From contig JAODUO010001053.1 in NCBI GenBank assembly GCA_025642075.2, positions 108,714-172,713 of the forward strand: 64,000 nt of DNA. The letters run 5' to 3'. Positions 12,599-64,000 of this stretch are shown piece by piece. The notes beneath the pieces were generated by a model. The model searched no databases. It saw nothing but the letters and a program-made list of their open reading frames with translations, and was not told the origin of the DNA. Position 1 is the stretch's first letter. Each line of letters begins with the position of its first letter. This DNA comes from Ridgeia piscesae. Its lineage: Eukaryota > Annelida > Polychaeta > Sabellida > Siboglinidae. A program made the position numbers and the translations under genes.

Positions 12599-15063
12599 AT
12601 ATATATATTCTCAACGTACACTATATCAAACTAGTTTGTCTTTGCTGCATTTCCAAACTAGTCATTTTTTAATAACCCAGAATGTCTTCCTTGCAGGAAT
12701 CACGCAGACTGAAGACAGCTCCAATGCTCTACCATGGATTACAACCAGGAAAATGCCATATTTTTAAAGGAAAGCATTTCCAACCTGATAGGTATGGGGA
12801 TATTAAATGATTCACACTTTTATAGCTAATCTCACTATCTAGACCATATGATATTAATAATAATAAAAATCTATGCAGTATATGCCTATGCTAGTGACCA
12901 GATCCCACATAATGTGTAATTTGAAACTATAGATTAACCAAGAACATTAAATAGTGCCAGAAATCGAGATAAAATCCATTCAGAGGCGCTGTGAATACAT
13001 AAACGTCTTTACGTGTGTGTGTATATATATATACATATATGTGTGTGTGTATATATATATACATATATATATGTATATATATATATACATATAATATATA
13101 CATATATATGTATATGTATGCAGAATATTAATAAATAACAAGATTAATAATATAAAATGTGTTAAAGTAAATTAAAATAGATAAAATATGTATAACAAAT
13201 AATAGTAATAAATAAATAAGTTAAGGCTAATTGATTTAATCTAATGAATATAATTTAATCACATATTTTATGTTATTGTTGTTGTAGCATTCCAAAGCTG
13301 CAAGAAATGATGAGTGACCCCCACACACTGCTTCTCTTCCCGGGGGAGACTGCTGAAGATATCAAAAAGGTGGCGACCGAGGGCATTGGGTCAGAGACTG
13401 AAGCCAGCTCTCCTGTGGCGTACAACGTCATCCTTCTCGACGGCACATGGCTGCAGGCTAAAGCACTCTTCCACCAGAACAAGTTCCTGCATAAGCTACG
13501 TCGGGTCAGTACATGTCCAATAGGACTGCCCACTGGTCATTCGTCTTGACCATAGTCAGGTCTAAGAAAAACAGATTGCAACCAGAACACGCACTCAAAA
13601 TATAAAAAAACATCAGTGAAATTGTGTTTTATTTTCTATGTACCATAAAACTACACCATCAGAATTCCGCAGAATTATTTTTAACCACGGTTACCATTAA
13701 GGAATTTGTAGCATTTCTGTATTTAACTATATTCATACATTCATGAGAATATATATTATACAGAACATTTCATGAAGAATATGACCCTTTATCTACATTC
13801 TGACCAGTTCCTTGTAAAAAAACTTAAACGGCAGAACCTTTGCTTGAATCTTCCTTGTTGTTTCAAAACGTGGACACTGGGCAGTGTAGTTCATACAATG
13901 TTGTTCATAAACAAGTGCCTGGCTGTAGACAGTGGCAGATATTTGTGTACACATTCTTTGCACAGTAGTTGTGCAATTTGACTAAATGTGGCCGAATGCT
14001 TTCCCAGAGATATTGTGCTGGAATTGCAGTGAACGTGCCCCTGTGTAAGCCAGTGCCACGGACTGAATTCAGACATTATAAGAGAACTTACTGTTACAGG
14101 CCGAGATCAGAGCCAGACAACCGAGCCAGTACGTCATCCGCACACAACCAACCAATGGCAGTCTCTCGACTCTGGAAACTGCTGCCATTGCAATCTCAGT
14201 CCTCGAGTCTAAACCAGATATAGTAGAGGTATCTATGGCGTTTCCTGTCTCTCTGTAACAGGATGAAGCTAGCTCATTCACCTGCAGTTACTGAATTTTA
14301 GAAGAGTTATGACAACAATTCTGTATTATTTTGGCAATAATATTTCTTGATGATGTAACATGATACTAATTTTATGGTGTCACACTTATATTTAGATAAA
14401 TAATGGATTTATAATTATTAGTTTATTTCTACACTGTACATGAAGTTAACGCACTCAACAGACATCAGATCTTATGTCATAAGCACCTTATTTGGCAGAT
14501 ACCAGTAATATATGATCTCATTATTATTATTATTACTGTATAACATCCTCATCACCATGATGCAACTGTAGTGTCCCATGGTTCGGTGAAGCCCCAGCAA
14601 TCAGCATGCTTCCATGTCTGCTTGTCTTGCGCTAACCTCTACCAAGGTCTTGTCTAGTGTGTCTCTACATCATGTTGCTGGTCTTCTGTTCGATGGTTTC
14701 CCTGTGTACAGTTTCCAGGTGGTGAAAGGCGGTGTCCATCAGTTATCTATATGACATACTGTACTACACGATGTACTACATGTACTACACGATGTCATTA
14801 CTACTGTACCATATAACCTCACTACTATCATCACAGTCATTACTACCTTGTTGACCAGAGTTTGTTGTCTCCAGGTGCTAGTGAGACCACTGAAGGCGCT
14901 GTGCAACTTCCAGATGCAGTTTGGGGCCGTGATACACCACAGCAAGGAGTACCTCATAGAGAACGGCCTTTACACGAAGGCCTTGCCCAAGTCTAAGCGA
15001 CGCAGGCAGAACATCCTCAGAATAGTGCACGACTGCACCCGCAAGGCCAACGACTGTAGTTGA
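9785..15063 (+). CDS. DTWD2: tRNA-uridine aminocarboxypropyltransferase, DTWD2 type (six exons, complete)
   Basis: Spliced exons 9785-9891, 11524-11614, 12697-12791, 13288-13504, 14100-14228 and 14875-15063 join in frame to 276 codons including TGA, so 275 aa; vertebrate DTWD2 is of similar size. All introns are GT-AG. Known of the family: DTW-domain (TapT) enzymes transfer the aminocarboxypropyl group of S-adenosylmethionine to uridine in the D loop of tRNAs, making acp3U. Seen here: a cysteine-rich N-terminal motif (CDTCRRPSTVCWCPYLP), the signature DGTW in exon 4, the conserved YVIRTQPTN block in exon 5, and the C-terminal RPLKALCNFQMQFG segment with a basic tail. The start ATG has a good context (G at -3, G at +4). 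No targeting peptide is obvious. Exon 1 sits in the spacer of a large inverted repeat. The gene is convergent with the TRPM gene. Confidence 0.93.
10387..11304 (-). repeat. Right arm of the large inverted repeat
   Basis: Reverse complement of 8325-9244, about 918 bp. It lies wholly inside intron 1 of the DTWD2-like gene. The high identity of the arms implies a recent duplication or ongoing gene conversion. The outer ends read GGCAATTTATATG; I did not find a clear target-site duplication. Confidence 0.9.
11524..11614 (+). CDS. DTWD2: DTWD2 exon 2
   Basis: Follows TTGCAG at 11523. It encodes RPSTVCWCPYLPVKPLAV and ends STTICILQHPYE before GTATCT. The CWCPYLP and LQHP blocks are family hallmarks. 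An overlapping open frame (11508-11954) is another reading frame of this exon plus intron. Confidence 0.9.
12561..12609. repeat. (TA)n tract in DTWD2 intron 2
   Basis: Almost pure TA dinucleotides with a single TG interruption. Confidence 0.85.
12697..12791 (+). CDS. DTWD2: DTWD2 exon 3
   Basis: Acceptor TTCCTTGCAG at 12696. It encodes ESRRLKTAPMLYHGLQPGKC, then HIFKGKHFQPD, and ends in phase 2 before GTATGG. This corresponds to the stretch after the HPxEE motif in DTWD2 proteins. Confidence 0.87.
13013..13119. repeat. Mixed (TG)n/(TA)n microsatellite in DTWD2 intron 3
   Basis: Blocks of GTGTGTGT, TATATATA and ACATATAT alternate. Simple sequence with no other content. Confidence 0.85.
13288..13504 (+). 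CDS. DTWD2: DTWD2 exon 4 with the DTW signature
   Basis: Acceptor TTGTTGTAG at 13287. It encodes LLLFPGETAED, then YNVILLDGTWLQAKALFHQN and KFLHKLRR, ending in phase 0 before GTCAGT. DGTW is the family signature; the Asp and Trp are thought to belong to the SAM/tRNA active site. Confidence 0.93.
14100..14228 (+). CDS. DTWD2: DTWD2 exon 5
   Basis: Acceptor TACTGTTACAG. 43 codons in phase 0 start AEIRARQPSQ, continue YVIRTQPTNGSLSTLETAA and end SVLESKPDIVE before GTATCT. The RTQPTNxxLSTLE block is strongly conserved in the family. It lies in a different frame from the longer chance ORF at 13969-14223. Confidence 0.92.
14875..15063 (+). CDS. DTWD2: DTWD2 exon 6 (terminal)
   Basis: Acceptor TTGTCTCCAG. 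It encodes VLVRPLKALCNFQMQFGAVI, then HHSKEYLIENGLYTKALPKS and a basic tail ending KANDCS, with TGA at 15061-15063. Confidence 0.92.
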   Translation: MLVRPLKALCNFQMQFGAVIHHSKEYLIENGLYTKALPKSKRRRQNILRIVHDCTRKANDCS

Positions 15064-15817
15064 GGAAGACTTCCATCATACTATTGAATGCAAATGTGTG
15101 GCTTACATTTTCTTTTGCTATCAGTATACCTTTTTTCTGGTTCATGTTTATATTGCATTCAGTGGATGTTTTAAAACAGCGACTAGAATGTTGTAGTATT
15201 TTTGCAGTGTTGTCACATGCGTGCGTGCCCGCAGCCAAAGCACAGATGACTCTTACGGAGATTGTCACACACGCGAGTCAATACCAAATCAACTGATGTT
15301 GTCGTCACATTTCCTTATGTCTAGTCAGTCGCTCTTCACAAACTTTGCCTCCCAGGATTGGTGTAGGCTGATTTATACATCTAACACATGTGGTTTGAAG
15401 AAGTCGCACTGAAGTCATAATGAGAAAACAAGGTATACTGACTGTGTTATACTTGTAGCCCTCGAGGCTAGTTTTGTGTAGTCTTAAACAGCTTACTGGT
15501 GTTGAAAGCTAAAATGCAGGCAACTGCATAAGGGGACCAGGTATGCAAATAGTTAATCAAAACAATATTTTGGCAATATTTGCAATGATAAACAACAACA
15601 GAAAATGGCACAGATAAGTTTTTAAGACTTCATGTATTTTGGAAATTATTTTACGTAAACCTGTGTCGTAGATGGACTCGATTCGATTTGGTTTTACTTG
15701 CCAGCCATATGCATTGCACTGGAGAGAACTGGGGGAGTGTGTGCAAATGATGTTTTCTCATTATTATCTTGTAGTATACATGCACTGTCAGATGTTTTAT
15801 AATGCTTTTTATGTGAT

Positions 15818-15823
15818 AATAAA
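15818..15823 (+). promoter_or_regulatory. Poly(A) signal AATAAA for DTWD2
   Basis: AATAAA about 755 bases after the DTWD2 stop, followed within about 20 bases by a GT-rich downstream element (TGTTTGTTTTTC, TTGTGTGTAG). The 15064-15840 stretch is therefore the likely 3'UTR. Confidence 0.65.
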
Positions 15824-16087
15824 TGTTTGTTTTTCATCTTGTGTGTAGATCTTCCATTTTGAATTGTTTAGTAGATTGGACTATTGACCTCACTGATGTG
15901 GTATGCTGACATAGTCCTTCAGATAAACAAATCATGCACAGTAGTGCCATCTGAAGAACTGTTCACCACACGATTCTCTCTTGTAGGAAAAAGGCCCTTT
16001 AGTAAAGCAAACATATCACAAATATTTGTAAAATTAGTCAATGGTCCAAATCGGTGAATAAACAGGTTATTGGATTTCAGTGCCTAA

Positions 16088-16566
16088 GGCCAACTTCAGT
16101 TGAGCTACGTGAGTAACTCGCGTAACCCGAGTCACAATCGAGCACGTGACCATTTTTGACCTAGATTAGCAAGGTGAATCTTCAAGGCTGCTACTCGAGG
16201 CGAAGTTTACAGGATTCACTCGAGTAACTGACGTCATTAGCAGTGACAGCGAATAGGGAATGTAGGCTCCCTACTGCATAAGAAATTAATTAAACATTAC
16301 GTGACACAATCATTTAAATATGGATTAAAGTCGCCACATTCTGTGAATTATAATTTAAGACCAAAAAGATGAACGTCACAATTTATACACTAAACAACTG
16401 ATTATTTTATTTATTTACTTAAGGGGTTTATGTCCATGATCACGATCATCGTTTAGTTGGATTACGCACGTAGTACTGCACGCGCTGTGTAAATTATCAT
16501 AAACTGGATACCTCATTGGGGTTATGCAAGTAACTTGAGTACACAGTAGCTCAATTGACGTCGGCC
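16088..16566. mobile_element. Non-autonomous PIF/Harbinger-like MITE
   Basis: A 479-bp element with terminal inverted repeats of about 50 bp. The left end GGCCAACTTCAGTTGAGCTA matches the reverse complement of the right end, GGCCGACGTCAATTGAGCTA. It is flanked by TAA on both sides (16085-16087 and 16567-16569). A 3-bp TWA target duplication and ends starting GGC are typical of PIF/Harbinger. There is no transposase frame. The element class is inferred from the ends only. Confidence 0.7.
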
Positions 16567-16569
16567 TAA

Positions 16570-18430
16570 GATGTTACAATGCTTCAAAGCTGACATAATA
16601 ATTATATAGATGTACAAACATGTTTCACCAATACTAATAGTTAACAATACACAGTAAAGATGTGCGTATATAAAAATAAATGAAACAATTCTGGTCAACA
16701 GTAGCAATACAACGGGATAAGGACAACACAACTAATTAATGTTTCAACAAAATATAAATACCTTTTATTAAAACAATGAAAGGCAAAGTAAAACGACAAA
16801 ATCAAATGTCAGCTGATATTCAGGTGTGACCTGAGGTACATAAACTCCATGCAGCTGAAGTGTTCTGGTTCATCGCACAACTAAATCCAAATGACATATG
16901 TAACTGAGAACATCCTTGTACACCTAGGCTACATTCACCAAGATTATGAAGGATGCATTCTGGGTAACCAGAAGTTGTATTCTAGCACCAACCACATTTT
17001 CTCTTGTGATTGTCTGTATCGTTGATAAAGGTAAACTTGAACGTCAACCGATTTATATTTTGCTGGGGGAACACTGTTAAGTCTATAAACATATGCTGCA
17101 TTAAAATTCATGGCTCCCGTTTCACCTGCCTGTTAAGCATGGAATATTGACTGCAATTGTACTGGATCATCTTAACTTTCTATGAATCAATGGACGTATT
17201 TGAGAAAGACAAAACAAGTGAACTTTATGTAGATGGTGAGCTTCGGCTCATCAACAGTTTGTTTTCTCAGGTCAGAGTTTGTCTCGTCCTTTTATTGTGG
17301 CAGTAACAAAACTCGCAAAATAATATCATAAAACATCGTAGTATGGCACAACAAAAAGTGAATATAATATCTGACTATTGTGTGAACATTTCATGAACAC
17401 ACTGCGATTGGATTCTAGTCTTGATTCAAATAAACTGAGTCATTGTGACTCGACTCAAGACACAGTCAGGGTTCAGTAACAAATATGTCAACCAAAACTC
17501 CTTGTTACATAACGAAACAAATCTCAAGACACCCGACAGAAATGTAAAAACTACCCATATCTGTTCCAGTCATCGATATTTCAACAGTACTAATCATCCT
17601 AACATTCACAAAATAAATACATTTTGATACAATTGCCTAATAACTTTAATGAAACATTACTGAAAACAGATATGTCCATGTGTAGTGAGGTGCCTACAAG
17701 CAAACATACAGTTTTAACTGTAAAACACCACATTTCCTATACCCATGTCTGCACCACAAATAACCACATCTTCATATGGCACATTTTTATAACCGGGATA
17801 TTTGATAAATGTTTAACAAATAACACTGCATTAGAACAACACAAATAAATAATGAACACATTGTGTTGGCTGGCAAACATTAGTTTGTTCAGGGTTGCGA
17901 GTTTTGGAGAATGCTTGAGAATATGTCACCTTTCTAGGTGTAAAATATCAGTTAATACTTGTGCATTGTGTTCAACTAAGTTGAAATGTTGTCATTTATA
18001 TTATAAACATGTAAAGTTGATTCAACTTTTAATTGCATTGACAAGAACACTTATGCATTTTGATAGGATAACTCGTAAATAGGATAATTAGTAGAAAGTG
18101 AAAACATGAAAGTGTCACACGGAAACAGTTAATACAAGTACCATTGGGGACACTTGTATATCGTCATAGATACTACTGAGTCTTTGAGTTTACATCAGTT
18201 TCTTTCTATTTCTCTGCAAAGAATGTATTATTTAAAGTTGTAAGGATATTTGCAAACCAACTGTAGACTGCTAGTCGTGCAGTACAGTATGTGTCAAAGT
18301 TAAACAATTATTCAACTTAAAACAAGTACCAGCTGAAAAACAGGTTCACACAACAGCCTTCTCTCCACACCAGGATGATTCATACGTTTGAAAAGATGAA
18401 ATGAAAGTAGCAAATGCTCACAGAACTGAG
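16570..18430. other. Intergenic stretch, nothing recognised
   Basis: AT-rich DNA between the convergent DTWD2 and TRPM genes. Several 60-75 codon frames (for example 17445-17627, 17624-17848, 17852-18082) lack gene-like composition or splice context. Confidence 0.5.
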
Positions 18431-18431
18431 A

Positions 18432-18540
18432 AAGTTAATACGTAGATTTGTATTATCAAAATACAAATGTTAATGCGTAAATCTGTACTGTCAAAATACA
18501 AATGTTAACGCGTCAATTTGTACTGTCAAAAATGCAAGCG
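18432..18540. repeat. Three tandem copies of a unit of about 39 bp
   Basis: GTTAATRCGTARATYTGTA followed by an ACTGTCAAAATACAAAT-like half is repeated three times with divergence. Confidence 0.75.
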
Positions 18541-19526
18541 GGAAACTCAGAATAAACACATGCACAGATTGAATGACTGATACACCTCCAACTGAATACT
18601 CTCCAACGTACGTTCACAATCCTGATACACCCTCAGTTGATACACTGTTACATACCGGTTTGGACAGCGGCAATTTTCGTTACTGGGTGCTAACAAAGAT
18701 GGAATGGAGAAGCAAAAGTAACACCAATATAGCCACAGGATTGATACTGAATGGACTGCTGATTTATGCAGTGCATATCTTGTCTGTGCTACACCAAACT
18801 CACTCTGACTGCAAACGTAACTGTCAGTCCTCAACTCTTTTAGTAAACTTAAATCTGCTATGCAGATGAACGTAAGATTACTTAGGATACCTTGCAGGGT
18901 ACTAAATTTTACCCAGGGTACCTTACATGGTGCTGAAATTAACCAATCCCTAAAATTGTCAATAGATATGCATCCACCAGGTTACAATATTTTATTGACT
19001 GCATGAAATATCTCTCTGGCACTTAACACGATGACTGTTACACAGCAGGATGTGACAACTGTCTTGGACCAACTGCCACATCGGTTATAAGTTACTGAAA
19101 ATAATGGCTTTTTGTGCAATTTTGGAATTACTTTTAAAAGCAATAACCCATATAAATAGTTCTACGATAAATACTAGCATGCCAATTTTGATGAACTTAG
19201 CAGAAATATAATGGAGACAACTGTCAGTAACGTCGTCATGTCCACTAGACATAGGCAACGTCATTTATCATCGTCAACACAGATGAGTCTATTTCCTCGT
19301 ATCTAATAGCTCAGTATTCTCAGAGCACTGCTAAATAAACTTAGTTCAGATGTGGCACTGTTTTGAACACAAGGAAACATTAACAGCTCAATCCTGTCTA
19401 ACAACATATTCAATTACAAATCAGGATTTTTCGGGATATGAAATATCCTATTTTTAAAATAAATAACCACCTTCCTGGACTGTTGAGCAATATTTTAAAC
19501 CCCTGGACGCCATGATGTGCATACGT

Positions 19527-20155
19527 ATTAGGGCTGTAATGATTTACCAGTCCATGTATGAATCACAATATTTTTCTCATGATGTAATACGTGATACATT
19601 GCACCAGAATTTCGATATATGTCTGGTGTATGTAATCTTGAAAGTGCTATTGTGTTGAAAGTTAAAAGCATGTCAAATGAATCTATCCATTTTGGCACAA
19701 CTCGTACACTGTTCTTGGCAAAAACACAACACAAACATGTTATTATCACATGGTTTCTTACTAGACCTACACTTGTATCATGTGATGTGTAACTTTGCCA
19801 AAATGATGTATCACTATGTATCATGATATGTATCGAATCGTGACACGGATATCATGACGCAAATCCAATTGTGACACATATCACGATGCATGTTGTATCA
19901 TGACAAAATATTGCTATACATACTTTACTTACTGATTAGTATTGTTATCATTTGAATGTGTCTGATCAACTCTGTCTGGATCACCAATCTTATTACTGGC
20001 ATTTTAATGTGTAACCAAAGAAATATTTCCGTTTAAAACAGAGAATGAAGTCTTTTGAATCTTATCATGACAAAAATGTTGCTGTGTGCGTTGTATTCTG
20101 ACAGAGATATCACGACCCATGTCATATCATGGCTTAGTGCACATTTACAGCCCCA
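19527..20155. mobile_element. Probable hAT-derived non-autonomous element
   Basis: The left end GGGCTGTAATGATTTACC faces a right end whose reverse complement starts GGGGCTGTAAATGTG. The interior is full of short TATCATGAYA / TGTATCRTGA motifs, as in the GGGCTGTAACGATTC family of hAT-type elements known to me. I found no clear 8-bp target duplication, so the borders are approximate. It lies only about 15 bases beyond the TRPM stop codon and so probably within its 3'UTR. Confidence 0.45.
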
Positions 20156-20170
20156 ACAATGTGCTAGAGT

Positions 20171-64000
<43,830 letters not shown>

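Noticed and set aside
18573..18869. Overlapping frames of about 95 codons on both strands
   Set aside because: No splice signals, no recognisable motif, and mutual overlap on opposite strands.

Overview
This window reads as nuclear DNA of an invertebrate metazoan. Genes are split by long AT-rich introns with GT/AG borders, there are AATAAA signals and a Pol III tRNA gene, and short tandem repeats are very abundant. I cannot fix the phylum; a cephalochordate or a lophotrochozoan would both fit. No prokaryotic genes, operons or CRISPR arrays are present.

Layout. (1) 222-855, + strand: the last coding exon of a Lys/Glu/Pro-rich protein I do not recognise, with a 3'UTR ending near 1302. A separate small exon-like frame lies at 2949-3074. 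(2) 5955-6049, - strand: a tRNA-Lys(UUU) gene that appears to carry a 22-nt intron, followed by a T7 terminator. (3) 8325-11304: a large inverted repeat with arms of about 920 bp, enclosing exon 1 of the next gene. (4) 9785-15063, + strand: a complete six-exon gene (275 codons) for a DTWD2-type tRNA-uridine aminocarboxypropyltransferase, with a poly(A) signal at 15818. (5) 16088-20150: intergenic DNA with a Harbinger-like MITE and a probable hAT-derived element. (6) 20171-64000, - strand: the 3' part of a large TRPM cation channel gene of the TRPM1/3/6/7 clade, closest to TRPM1/3. I reconstructed 21 exons, about 1,317 codons in one consistent set of phases. They run from the end of the N-terminal TRPM homology region through S1-S6, the pore, the TRP helix and coiled coil to the C-terminus. 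No kinase domain is seen, and the 5' end lies beyond base 64000.

The most striking feature is how tandem arrays sit in the TRPM gene. At least eight minisatellites have units that include the exon/intron border itself, meaning a few to 47 exonic bases plus the splice donor or acceptor. They extend from the real splice site into the intron, in places for 4-6 kb. Several other arrays start within a few to about 30 bases of an exon. One whole exon with its splice site is present in five tandem copies. In a few arrays the unit is a multiple of 3, so use of a neighbouring decoy site would add amino acids in frame; the clearest case lies in the extracellular pore loop. The introns of the neighbouring DTWD2 gene show no such arrays.

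The DTWD2 and TRPM genes are convergent and have no known functional link. Exon borders come from reading-frame continuity, splice dinucleotides and remembered family conservation; no alignment or transcript data were available.
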